A DNA stretch of 14,408 nt, taken from positions 1-14,408 of the forward strand of contig JAEUSE010000004.1 of NCBI GenBank assembly GCA_016788805.1, given 5' to 3'. The notes below the pieces were generated by a model. It saw only the letters and a list, made by a program, of their open reading frames with translations, searched no databases and was not told the DNA's origin. Shown piece after piece: positions 1 through 7,194 of this stretch. Origin of the DNA: Candidatus Doudnabacteria bacterium. Its GTDB lineage: Bacteria > Patescibacteriota > Doudnabacteria > UBA920. Numbering within the stretch: the first letter of the stretch is position 1; each line of letters opens with the position of its first letter. A program made the position numbers and the translations under genes.

Positions 1-179
1 GCCAAATATGCCCTATACTCCGCCAAGCTCTTTTCTTGAGCATCCTTATTAGCAGCCTGTTGTTCTTGCTGCTGGCGATAGGTAAAATCGGTGCGTGTCA
101 GTAAAGTGGTGGACAACAAAGCGACCACCGCCAGAACCGAAACTCCGATGATAATTTTTTGTTGGTTTGCAACTTGCAT
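1..179 (-). CDS. N-terminus of a membrane-anchored protein (partial)
   Basis: The reading frame starts at an ATG (177-179) and runs leftward off the window edge, so only about 59 residues are visible. It opens with MQVANQQK, followed by one hydrophobic segment at about residues 9-27 (IIIGVSVLAVVALLSTTLL). After that comes a Gln/Glu/Lys/Ala-rich hydrophilic stretch (YRQQQEQQAANKDAQEKSLA), which could form a coiled coil. This suggests a single-pass membrane protein with the rest of the chain on the far side of the membrane. I do not recognise the family from this fragment. A strong promoter about 40 bp upstream on the same strand supports this start. No Shine-Dalgarno sequence is evident. The gene is real in my judgement; its function is unknown. 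Confidence 0.75.
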   Translation of the reverse strand, partial: MQVANQQKIIIGVSVLAVVALLSTTLLTRTDFTYRQQQEQQAANKDAQEKSLAEYRAYL

Positions 180-219
180 AATTTGTTTCAATTATAAGAT
201 TTTAAATATCTTTACAATT

Positions 220-248
220 AGTATAGCACTAGGCCACTCGCCTGACAA
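220..248 (-). promoter_or_regulatory. Sigma70-type promoter for the partial gene at 1-179
   Basis: On the minus strand TTGTCA (243-248) is separated by exactly 17 bp from TATACT (220-225). The TATACT is preceded by TGC, giving an extended -10 element. The predicted start of transcription lies near 213, leaving a leader of about 34 nt before the ATG at 179. This is the best promoter match in the window. Confidence 0.7.
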
Positions 249-286
249 TCTCATTCGCCAGCGAACCACGGCGTGAGACAAGGTAA

Positions 287-320
287 TAAAAAGAACGATG
301 ATTAATCATCGTTCTTTTTA
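287..320 (-). terminator. Perfect palindromic intrinsic terminator
   Basis: A perfect 34-bp palindrome contains GAACGATGATTAATCATCGTTC flanked by A and T runs, so either strand gives a hairpin followed by T residues. It begins 16 bp past the stop codon of the secreted-protein gene (stop at 336-338, minus strand), which it should terminate. It also shields the promoter at 220-248 from read-through. Confidence 0.8.
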
Positions 321-335
321 CTTACAAGGAGCAAA

Positions 336-2360
336 TTATTCGAACTCTCCTTTGTCTACGTCGTAAGTTTTAGTGGCCACCAAACTGTAGTGGGTCTTAT
401 CTCCGTCAGGGACGGCGGTCTTACAGTACACCGTACCGCTACCCTCTACCTGTATGGCATTTTTTGAAGCGTAGTTGTCGTCGTGTATGTAATCAATCTC
501 TCTCCACGGTGGAATATTTGTTGGGGTGCCCTTAATGTACAACAAAATCTTAAACTGGCCGTCTTTCAAAGCGTTATTTTGCCAACCGCCCGGACCGCAG
601 AACACGTGAAGCTTGTTGGCGCAGGTTCCGCCCTCGCCCTCACCGCATTGCTGGCCGCCAAGTACGTCGTTGTACCCAATCCGTATGCAAGGCATGGGGA
701 CCAAATTAGACATGGTATCGCCAGGCTTCATGCCGGTTGTGTCCACCGTAAACTTGAGGTCTGAACCGCCATAGCTAATTTGTATTATATCGCCGATATT
801 CTTCTCAAGCACTAAGGTCTTATCCAATTTAACAGGCTTACCGTCAGGACCAATAATGGTCACTTCTTCTTTCACGCCGGTCATGTCTATGGTCACCTTA
901 GCTTTACCGTCAGCGCCAATTTCTACCGAAATACCCGGGTCGCCGTCTTGCGCTAACCCATCACTATTACAGGGTGTAAGGTAATTGTGGCGACTGGACC
1001 CACCACCGCCACCACCGCCACCGGCATTAGTACCCGCACAGGTAATTGTCTTGGGCGCCCCGCCCAACAACACATTAGCCCCGCCGTTACTATTAATAGC
1101 ATAGGCATAAATAAGATGTCGTTTTCCGTCGGCCAACGGATTGCCCGTCACACTGGCGAACCGATAATTAAAGCCGTGCTTACCGGTCGTATTGTACAAC
1201 TTATTTACGTCGTCTCGCTGTACATTGGTTGCTTCCAAAGCACCAAGCAATACCGCGTCTTTATTTCCGGCAGGGAAGTCTTTATAAAAATGCACACCGA
1301 TAGCCGCAGTTGGGTTATCCTGGTCCAGAGCCCAACCAGTAAACTGTACACACGATACATTATCTAACCAGCCAACCGGCAGAGACTTATCCACTACGTC
1401 TACCTTGGTCGGGTTAGTGCTGTTCGTACCGGTAGTACCGGTACCGGTGAAAGTCTTACCCCCGCCGCCCAGTTCTCGGTTTTGTCCGCCGTTCGTGTCT
1501 ATACCGTACGCAAATATGGTATGCGGCTTTCCGTCACGCAAGGAGTCAGGTAGCTTAATCTCAAAACCGTGCATGCCTTCAATCTTAAACAACTCGTTCA
1601 CATCCGCGCGTTCTTTGTCTGCCTTGCCGGAGGTTATAAGCCTGCCGGTGCTAGCCCGACCATCAGCATACACATGTACTTCTACACTTTTATCCAAGGC
1701 GTCGGAGTCATAAGCCCAACCCTTAAGCACTCCGTCAGAGGTGATTTCATCTATCCACCCTATGGTAAAATTACCTTCTTCGGTTAAAACGGTTAAGTTA
1801 TCCCCACCTACTGTACCCTGACCGTACTGGTTACCGGCCTGATTAAAACATACCGTACCGGCGGGAGAGCCGTCAGCTTTATACTTCTGAGCACAGCCGT
1901 TTTTATCTATATAGGTACCTACATTAAACATCCGATGCCCTCGCTCAAAGTAGGTAAAACCGAACGCCGAAACGTTTTCAGGATAACACTGGGGAGCCCT
2001 GGTCGAACCGTTTCTATCTGCCTGGTTCCAAACGTAGTGTCCGCTACCCGGAGGAACTTCTTTACCGCTCTGATTGCTCGGTAGTCCGGGAATAATATAT
2101 ATACATCCCGGCGGCCAGGCTTTGGGATAACCGACAAAATTCCCATTTCCGTCATACGGACACGGATTTGAAGTGCAGGTAAATGCCTGCGCCGGCGTCG
2201 ACCGTGTCAGAAAAAACACGGCAAAACCTGCAAATAGCAGGGACAATAAACTCAGCATTAAGTACTTGGCACCCACACGGTTCAACAAGAACCGAAGAGC
2301 GGCGACACCTTTGCTCTGCATTGTACGATTGTACATAGGCTCAACATTGTATGCCTGCAT
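336..2360 (-). CDS. Secreted protein with two GWAYD-type repeats and a Cys-containing C-terminal domain
   Basis: 674 residues from the first ATG; later ATGs at residues 9 and 14 are possible starts, and no Shine-Dalgarno decides between them. A basic N-terminus, hydrophobic segment (about 33-51) and APAQA-like site (TPAQA then FTC, about 55-62) make a typical signal peptide. Residues 60-190 are rich in Gly, Pro and Cys. Two related modules of about 115 residues follow: 200-305 (GWID..., GWAYDSD, VEVHVYADG, ADVNEL, HGFEIKLP) and 329-441 (GWLD..., GWALDQD, IGVHFYKD, DDVNKL, HGFNYRF). An eight-Gly linker (447-454) leads to a C-terminal domain with several Cys and Gly-rich loops (PCIRIGYN, HVFCGPGGW). 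I see no C-terminal anchor or sorting signal, so it is probably released. The repeat resembles beta-sandwich modules seen in bacterial surface proteins; I cannot name the family. Function unknown. Confidence 0.85.
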   Translation of the reverse strand: MQAYNVEPMYNRTMQSKGVAALRFLLNRVGAKYLMLSLLSLLFAGFAVFFLTRSTPAQAFTCTSNPCPYDGNGNFVGYPKAWPPGCIYIIPGLPSNQSGKEVPPGSGHYVWNQADRNGSTRAPQCYPENVSAFGFTYFERGHRMFNVGTYIDKNGCAQKYKADGSPAGTVCFNQAGNQYGQGTVGGDNLTVLTEEGNFTIGWIDEITSDGVLKGWAYDSDALDKSVEVHVYADGRASTGRLITSGKADKERADVNELFKIEGMHGFEIKLPDSLRDGKPHTIFAYGIDTNGGQNRELGGGGKTFTGTGTTGTNSTNPTKVDVVDKSLPVGWLDNVSCVQFTGWALDQDNPTAAIGVHFYKDFPAGNKDAVLLGALEATNVQRDDVNKLYNTTGKHGFNYRFASVTGNPLADGKRHLIYAYAINSNGGANVLLGGAPKTITCAGTNAGGGGGGGGSSRHNYLTPCNSDGLAQDGDPGISVEIGADGKAKVTIDMTGVKEEVTIIGPDGKPVKLDKTLVLEKNIGDIIQISYGGSDLKFTVDTTGMKPGDTMSNLVPMPCIRIGYNDVLGGQQCGEGEGGTCANKLHVFCGPGGWQNNALKDGQFKILLYIKGTPTNIPPWREIDYIHDDNYASKNAIQVEGSGTVYCKTAVPDGDKTHYSLVATKTYDVDKGEFE

Positions 2361-2439
2361 AAACAGGCTTAATTACTTTTATACGCTTAAAGGCGTACCA
2401 AACTTATACATTTCGCATGTACGAGTTTTCGATACGTAT

Positions 2440-2448
2440 AGTATACCA
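2440..2448 (-). promoter_or_regulatory. Possible extended -10 promoter for the secreted-protein gene
   Basis: TGGTATACT on the minus strand immediately follows the ksgA stop and lies about 80 bp upstream of the ATG at 2360. It has the TGn-TATACT form also seen at 220-228 and 9870-9878. I see no convincing -35 hexamer at 17 bp, so the call rests on the extended -10 and on the position. Confidence 0.4.
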
Positions 2449-2450
2449 TG

Positions 2451-3326
2451 CTACCGCGGCCCGTTTACATCCGGAAGCAAATCTTCCACAGCTCTGGCCA
2501 AACGTATGAATTCTGCAATGCTTAAATGCTGCGGCCTCGTAGCACCTGATAGTCCGGCCTTAGCCAATACATCCTCCACAATATTATGTGAAAGCCCTAA
2601 ATTATGCGCCAGAGTGTTATGGATCTGTTTCCGCTTGCCGGAGAAACAGGCTTTAGCTACGCGAAACACCTGTCGTTCATCCACGCCCGGGTACAACGGT
2701 ATGCTAGGTATATCCACAGTTATAACCGCGCTTTCAACCTTAGGTGCGGGGAAGAAACTTCGAGCCGGTACCGGCGTAACAATTCGGGGCATCCCTACCA
2801 ACTGCACCGAGAGTGCCAACAAGTTCATTTTTCCCGGTGGAGCAACCATATTTTCCGCTACTTCGCGTTGAATAAGCACCGTTACATTACTTGGTCGCGG
2901 AGACTGACGCAACACCCGCTGCATGAACACCCCCGTTAAATAGTAGGGTAAATTCGCCACTACCTTATATCCAAAATGTGGCACGTCAGCGGTTGCTACA
3001 TTTAGCAAGACTTTCTCTAAATTAAGCTGCAATATATCGGCGAAATGCAGCTCAATATTCGGATACCGACCGGCCGTTTCTGTGAGTAGCGCTTCGAAGG
3101 ACCTATCCTTCTCAACTGCTATTACTCGCGCCCCTGTCCGGGCTAACCGGGCAGTTAAATTGCCAACACCCGGGCCAACTTCCAATACGGTATCGTACGG
3201 CTTTATGTCCGCAGCCTCCGTCATTTGGTCTAACACCGAATCGTCCAATAAGAAATGCTGACCCAGGGTGTGATTGGCCTTAAGGTGATATTTTTTTAAT
3301 AATCGTTGTAGCTCTTCTAAAGTCAT
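2451..3326 (-). CDS. ksgA: 16S rRNA (adenine1518/1519-N6)-dimethyltransferase KsgA/RsmA
   Basis: 291 residues, a normal length for KsgA. The enzyme transfers four methyl groups from S-adenosylmethionine to two adjacent adenines in helix 45 of 16S rRNA during late 30S assembly. Visible signatures: NHTLGQHFLLD (18-28) near the N-terminus, the SAM-binding motif I VLEVGPGVGNLT (47-58), the acidic motif II VEKD (71-74), FADIL (96-99 region, motif III) and the catalytic NLPYYLT (125-131). FFPAPKVES (191-199) and KRKQIHNTL (231-239) in the C-terminal domain are also typical of the family. It lies 54 bp downstream of the helicase gene on the same strand, so the two are probably co-transcribed. The ATG at 3326 gives the expected N-terminus. 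No terminator is visible after its stop, where a candidate promoter for the next gene begins. Confidence 0.97.
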   Translation of the reverse strand: MTLEELQRLLKKYHLKANHTLGQHFLLDDSVLDQMTEAADIKPYDTVLEVGPGVGNLTARLARTGARVIAVEKDRSFEALLTETAGRYPNIELHFADILQLNLEKVLLNVATADVPHFGYKVVANLPYYLTGVFMQRVLRQSPRPSNVTVLIQREVAENMVAPPGKMNLLALSVQLVGMPRIVTPVPARSFFPAPKVESAVITVDIPSIPLYPGVDERQVFRVAKACFSGKRKQIHNTLAHNLGLSHNIVEDVLAKAGLSGATRPQHLSIAEFIRLARAVEDLLPDVNGPR

Positions 3327-3380
3327 TCGTATTCGATTAAAAATTAAAGACTGGCATTGGTGGAAATCAGAAATTTTGCT

Positions 3381-5597
3381 TCACTCCTCAAACGGCTCAT
3401 AGCGCAGATTGTCACCGTGCTCTACGGCGGGTGATAAAACCTGAGGCCTACTGCCCTGCCAGTCAACCGAACTCCCGGACAACTCACGCAAAAATCGAGA
3501 CGGCGCCGCCACTCGATTATCTCCAAACATGCCCCGCTGTCTCACAAAAGTTATTGTCAGCGCTTTCCGTGCCCGCGTAATCCCCACATACAACAGCCTG
3601 ACTTCCTCCGCCAGCTGTTTCGGATCAAGCAAACTCCTACTATGAGGCAATAAGCCTTCTTCGAGACCGGCTAGATAAACCGTATCAAACTCCAAACCTT
3701 TTGCGGCATGCAAAGTCATGAGTGTAAGCGCGTCGGCATCTTCAGATACACCGTCTACCTCGTTCATCAAAGCCACCTCTTCTAAAAACTTTGGCAATGC
3801 TTCTTTCCACGGTTCCGCGCTAAAACGACGGGCCACACTTACCAATTCACGTAAGTTCTCTTGTCGGGTTTCCGCATCGCCGTCTTCCTGCTTATAATAC
3901 GCAAACAGTCCGCTCTCCTGCAAAATTCGCTCTAAGGCTCGATCCAAAGAAAAATCCTCGGGAATTGCCTGAAAACCCTGAAATAGCTGGAACAGCGGCA
4001 GCAAAACTGTGCGGCTCCGAGCCGGCGCTTGCCCCAACGCTCGTTCCAACTCTCCAAAGTCTGGTTCGGAAGCCGCTGCGCCTAACACTATACTTTTCAA
4101 TACTGCCAAGGTCTTATCTCCTATACCCCGCGGCGGGGTCGATACAACCCTGCTCAAAGCCACAAAGTCTTTTATACGCAACAATACTCGTAAGTAACTC
4201 AGTGCATCTTTCACCTCTTTTCGGTCAAAAAAACGTAAGCCGCCCACAATTCGGTACGGCACAGCCGCTTGCATTAATGCAGCCTCCAAAGCCCGAGATT
4301 GAGCATGGGTCCGATACAGTACTGCAAATTCCGACAGTGGCCGGTGCTCCTTCGGTAATTGCTTAACCCGTGGCTGTATGAGGGCAGAACCACCGCGCCG
4401 GCCTGCCAAAATATAATCTAAAACCGAAAATGGGCGGGTCTCATCCGCTATGTCACCTTCATAATCCGTTGTTATTTCTCCCATCCCACCCTCCGCTCCG
4501 CCGCCGTCGGCCCCCTCAACGGATACGGCAGCTATAATGCGATTCACGATATAGTCGGCTTCGCTCAAATCAGTCGGCAACTCCTTAACTACCACCCGGG
4601 GACCATGCTCATTTTCCGTCCACAGGCTTTTAGGCAGCTGTTGCGGACTATGTCGCAAAACGGACCCGGCCACGTTCAGAATATGCTGAGTCGAACGATA
4701 ATTTTGCTCCAATGTAATTACCCGGGCGTTCGGAAAGTCCTTCTCAAAATGTAAAATGTTGCTAATGTCACTACCCCGGAATCCATAAATCGCTTGAGCG
4801 TCATCGCCCACTACGAACAGCGACGCAGGCGGAGCTAGTTCCCTTAAAAATTGATACTGAATCGGGTTGGTGTCTTGGTACTCATCCACCAATATATAAG
4901 TAAAGAGTTGTTGATAATACCGCTTCACTTCCGGAAAGTCTCTCAGCAAACGGAGAGGCAATAAAAGCAAATCATCCAAATCAACTGCCCCTTGTGCCTG
5001 CAATGAATTCTGATATAACTCATACACTCGTACCAAACGATGCGCGATTGGTTTTGGATACCGTTCGGCTGCCGCAGGAGGCTGCTCTCCGCTATTCTTT
5101 ATAGTGTGGATAAAATAACTCGCCATTCTCGGGTCTATTACCTCATCAAATTGCTCGTCTTTGAAAATATCCTTAACCACCTTGAGTCGATCATCGCCGT
5201 CAAAAATGGGAAAAAGCTTGGGCAATCCCAATACATACCCAAACTGCCGCAGCATTCGAACCCCCAGAGCATGGAAAGTGCCCATGGTGGGCCAAACGGA
5301 CGAGTGGAAAGTGGAAAGTGGAAAGTGGAGAGGTTCCGGATTTAACTTTTCACTTTTCACTTTCCCCGTTTCACTGAGCAGGGCCATAACCCTGTCCCGC
5401 ATCTCTTTCGCCGCTTTATTCGTAAAAGTCAACGCTAAAATCGAATCGGGGGCAGCCCATTGCTGCTCAATTATATAAGCAATCCGGTACGTAAGCACTC
5501 TTGTCTTTCCACTTCCCGCGCCGGCCAAAACTAACACCGGCTGTAACGGCGCCGTTACAGCCTCTTGTTGTTGCGCATTTAAACCGGATACATCCAC
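3381..5597 (-). CDS. uvrD: PcrA/UvrD-family superfamily 1 ATP-dependent DNA helicase carrying two insertions
   Basis: 738 residues, a 3'-5' DNA helicase/translocase of the UvrD/PcrA/Rep group, acting in repair and replication. All SF1A motifs are present: Q motif LNAQQQEAV (6-14), Walker A AGAGSGKT (25-32), Ia ALTFTNKAAKEM (55-66), Ib GTFHALGVRML (106-116), II VDEYQDTN (237-244), III VVGDDAQAIYGFRGSD (262-277), IV EQNYRST (297-303), V TLHAAKGLEFD (628-638) and VI LLYVGITRARKAL (668-680). Start is a GTG (5595-5597), chosen because it lies just before the Q motif; no Shine-Dalgarno is visible. Two segments look inserted relative to the family. Residues about 75-99 between Ia and Ib are encoded by a heptamer palindrome. 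Residues about 357-418, partly Gly/Glu-rich, lie before FAVLYRT. PcrA and UvrD cannot be separated here. The frame is intact, so the gene is probably functional. Confidence 0.95.
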   Translation of the reverse strand: MDVSGLNAQQQEAVTAPLQPVLVLAGAGSGKTRVLTYRIAYIIEQQWAAPDSILALTFTNKAAKEMRDRVMALLSETGKVKSEKLNPEPLHFPLSTFHSSVWPTMGTFHALGVRMLRQFGYVLGLPKLFPIFDGDDRLKVVKDIFKDEQFDEVIDPRMASYFIHTIKNSGEQPPAAAERYPKPIAHRLVRVYELYQNSLQAQGAVDLDDLLLLPLRLLRDFPEVKRYYQQLFTYILVDEYQDTNPIQYQFLRELAPPASLFVVGDDAQAIYGFRGSDISNILHFEKDFPNARVITLEQNYRSTQHILNVAGSVLRHSPQQLPKSLWTENEHGPRVVVKELPTDLSEADYIVNRIIAAVSVEGADGGGAEGGMGEITTDYEGDIADETRPFSVLDYILAGRRGGSALIQPRVKQLPKEHRPLSEFAVLYRTHAQSRALEAALMQAAVPYRIVGGLRFFDRKEVKDALSYLRVLLRIKDFVALSRVVSTPPRGIGDKTLAVLKSIVLGAAASEPDFGELERALGQAPARSRTVLLPLFQLFQGFQAIPEDFSLDRALERILQESGLFAYYKQEDGDAETRQENLRELVSVARRFSAEPWKEALPKFLEEVALMNEVDGVSEDADALTLMTLHAAKGLEFDTVYLAGLEEGLLPHSRSLLDPKQLAEEVRLLYVGITRARKALTITFVRQRGMFGDNRVAAPSRFLRELSGSSVDWQGSRPQVLSPAVEHGDNLRYEPFEE
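5302..5374. repeat. Heptamer-based palindromic element inside the helicase gene
   Basis: On the plus strand the left arm (5302-5333) repeats the 7-bp unit GTGGAAA about three times, ending GTGGAG. After a spacer of roughly 10 bp, the right arm (5344-5374) repeats ACTTTTC, ACTTTTC, ACTTTCC. The arms are complementary apart from about one mismatch per heptamer, which becomes a G-T wobble on one strand. The element translates in frame as helicase residues about 75-99 and creates no stop. It coincides with the stretch that is too long between helicase motifs Ia and Ib. Another heptamer palindrome of unrelated sequence lies at 9760-9858. Confidence 0.8.
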
Positions 5598-5898
5598 AAA
5601 AAAATAAGCTTACGAGTAGGGTTAACTTTTACATTATACACGGAACGAAGTGAGGAGTACCGCGGCAAATAATAGAGAATAAAAATAGGCATGTTTGTCT
5701 AGGGGATAAGTCCAAATATATCCTTATATAAGAGGTAAAATACGTTTTCTGGCTTTTGTAAAGCCTGCATTAATACGAACGCTTCACTTTACTTGCGCAT
5801 GGGTGGGAGACCCCGTAGAATACATTTTGTAAACTTCTGCAATAAGGACGTGCGTATCTATAATTACTTGCAACGCACGGACCAACCCAAAACAGCCC
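5598..5898. other. Divergent intergenic region with several predicted hairpins
   Basis: This 301-bp gap separates the helicase gene (minus) from the LysM-CHAP gene (plus). A TATAAT on the minus strand (5633-5638), about 36 bp upstream of the helicase start, could be its -10 box. Plus-strand hairpins: 5751-5765 (GGCTTT/AAAGCC, 3-nt loop), 5801-5813 (GGGT/ACCC), 5815-5840 (about 10 bp with one bulge) and 5849-5879 (CGTGCGT/ACGCACG). A TATAAT (5859-5864) sits in the loop of the last one. The series resembles a structured 5' leader or regulatory RNA. I could not match it to a riboswitch, tRNA, 5S rRNA or tmRNA. I see no protein-coding gene in it. Confidence 0.4.
5633..5638 (-). promoter_or_regulatory. 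Possible -10 box for the helicase-ksgA unit
   Basis: A perfect TATAAT on the minus strand lies about 36 bp upstream of the GTG start of the helicase. No clear TTGACA-like box stands 16-18 bp further upstream, so the support is limited to the -10 match and its position. Confidence 0.35.
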
Positions 5899-7134
5899 TT
5901 GCCTAAACACTTATCCGTTTACAATTACATACACTCGCAGCTTAAAAAAACCAACCTTACTCCCGTAAGGTTGCTTAGTCAGATAAAAGCGCTGTTCAAA
6001 CCTGTCCACATGCATCCGACCACCAGTCAGTTAAGTCATTTAGTTTCTTACCCGGCTACCCGCCTCAGTCGCCTTCCTTGGCAAAAACTTGCACTACGTT
6101 TTTGCGATGAGGCGATTTTAATTTTACTGGCCCTGGCAATTGTGGGCATAAACTTATTTGGCAGACTAGCCGCGGATACCAGCCTGGCCGCCACGGCCCT
6201 GTCCCGCCATCCCGAGCAAAATCAGGCGCTCTATGGCCGGCTCTTTAGCACTAAGACGGTAGTCACGCAAAAAGGACTTATTGCCGAAGCCCGAGCAGAA
6301 GAAGTACCCGACACACATGAATTACACGACTCAACAACAACACCTCCCTCAATTACCTCTATAGACGAAAGCGGTCTTTTTGCAGCCATTCCGGATAGTG
6401 CCCGCAGCCTGGTAAATAACCAAATCCAAGTCTATAGCACACAAACCGGGGACACCCTTGCGGCTATTGCCCGACGTTTTGGCATAAGCACCAACACTAT
6501 TAAGTGGGCCAACGGTTTAAATACAGATCAAATTAAGCCCGGATGGCACCTCGTCATTCCCACCGTAAACGGCGTGCTGGTGAAAGCTGATAACAATACA
6601 ACTATTCCCGATATTGCGTATAAATTTAAATGTTCCGTAGAACGAATTATCGCATTTAACGGCCTTAGCGATGCCGAGGATATTGAACCGGGACAGTTGG
6701 TAATGTGTCCGGATGGTGAACTGCCTGCCCCACCAAAGCCGAAAACCGCTCAAAAAACCAGTACCCAAAGAAGTGTGGGTATTGCCTACGCAGATGTACC
6801 GGACGAAGCCGGGAGCACTCACATCTTCGTGAAGGGGCACTGTACCTGGTACGTAGCCCGCCGATTTCACGTAACCTGGGGCGGCGATGCCAAGTACTGG
6901 CTCAAAAACGCAGCCGAGGCGGGCTATCGGACCGGCCAAGTTCCTCAAGTCGGCTCCGTGGTGGTAACCTCAGATGGGGGCAAACACGGACACGTAGCCC
7001 TGGTAGAGAAAATTGATCAGGCGAACGGCACTATGACTATTTCGGAAATGAATTATATCGGCTTAGGTGTGGTAAGTACTCGAGTGCTACCGCTTAAAGA
7101 CGGCGTAGTCCGAGGGTTTATATACGCCAACTAA
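5899..7134 (+). CDS. Membrane-anchored cell-wall hydrolase with two LysM and one CHAP domain
   Basis: 411 residues from a TTG start. The next in-frame ATG is at 6010 (residue 38), and no Shine-Dalgarno decides between them. A cytoplasmic-looking N-terminus is followed by one membrane segment (about 72-92, EAILILLALAIVGINLFG) and a linker. Two LysM peptidoglycan-binding modules follow at about 177-222 (YSTQTGDTLAAIARRFG, IKPGWHLVIP) and 226-270 (TTIPDIAYKFKCS, IEPGQLVMC). After a Pro/Lys/Thr-rich linker comes a C-terminal CHAP amidase/endopeptidase domain (about 308-410). It has the catalytic Cys in GHCTWYVARR (C315), the His in HGHVALVE (H365) and a likely third residue in SEMNY (about 383-385). 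It should cleave peptide bonds in peptidoglycan outside the membrane, for division or wall remodelling. Family and domain order are clear; the exact bond cut is not. Confidence 0.92.
   Translation: MPKHLSVYNYIHSQLKKTNLTPVRLLSQIKALFKPVHMHPTTSQLSHLVSYPATRLSRLPWQKLALRFCDEAILILLALAIVGINLFGRLAADTSLAATALSRHPEQNQALYGRLFSTKTVVTQKGLIAEARAEEVPDTHELHDSTTTPPSITSIDESGLFAAIPDSARSLVNNQIQVYSTQTGDTLAAIARRFGISTNTIKWANGLNTDQIKPGWHLVIPTVNGVLVKADNNTTIPDIAYKFKCSVERIIAFNGLSDAEDIEPGQLVMCPDGELPAPPKPKTAQKTSTQRSVGIAYADVPDEAGSTHIFVKGHCTWYVARRFHVTWGGDAKYWLKNAAEAGYRTGQVPQVGSVVVTSDGGKHGHVALVEKIDQANGTMTISEMNYIGLGVVSTRVLPLKDGVVRGFIYAN
5944..5973 (-). terminator. Terminator-like hairpin reading on the minus strand
   Basis: A perfect 9-bp stem (CAACCTTAC 5952-5960, GTAAGGTTG 5965-5973) with a 4-nt loop is followed, on the minus strand, by G and seven T residues (5944-5950). 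This is a standard intrinsic terminator shape, but no minus-strand gene ends here. It lies within the first 25 codons of the LysM-CHAP frame, or in its leader if translation starts at 6010. It could stop antisense transcription before the helicase-ksgA unit. Confidence 0.45.
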
Positions 7135-7147
7135 TAAATTGATATAA

Positions 7148-7172
7148 CAAGAGCCCGGTTGTTGGGCTTTTG
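7148..7172 (+). terminator. Short intrinsic terminator after the LysM-CHAP gene
   Basis: AGCCC (7152-7156) pairs with GGGCT (7164-7168), extended by A-T and G-T pairs, and the T run TTTT follows at 7168-7171. It begins 13 bp after the LysM-CHAP stop codon. The short stem suggests a modest terminator, so some read-through into the Nudix gene is possible. Confidence 0.55.
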
Positions 7173-7194
7173 CTGTCTAAGACACCGACCTGAC

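Noticed and set aside
998..1022. Poly-Gly coding tract as a phase-variation site
   Set aside because: The eight Gly codons mix GGT, GGC and GGG, so it is not a homopolymer; slippage would shift whole codons and keep the frame.
2173..2871. Long plus-strand open frame (232 codons) opposite ksgA and the start of the secreted-protein gene
   Set aside because: It runs across two well-supported minus-strand genes and the intergenic gap; its translation shows no recognisable domain. It is an antisense shadow.
5641..5664. GAACGAAGTGAGGAGTACCG stretch as a repeat or coding remnant
   Set aside because: Only one copy occurs in the window, it has no clear inverted partner, and it encodes at most a short tail with no start.
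5640..5898. c-di-AMP (ydaO/yuaA) riboswitch upstream of the cell-wall hydrolase
   Set aside because: The conserved GGGGUGAA-like and CAGCUAACC-like stretches of that class are not present, despite a suggestive gene context and several hairpins.
7159..7194. Upstream TTG start for the Nudix gene, adding 12 residues
   Set aside because: It lies within the terminator hairpin of the preceding gene, and the extra residues (LGFCCLRHRPD) do not look like a Nudix N-terminus.
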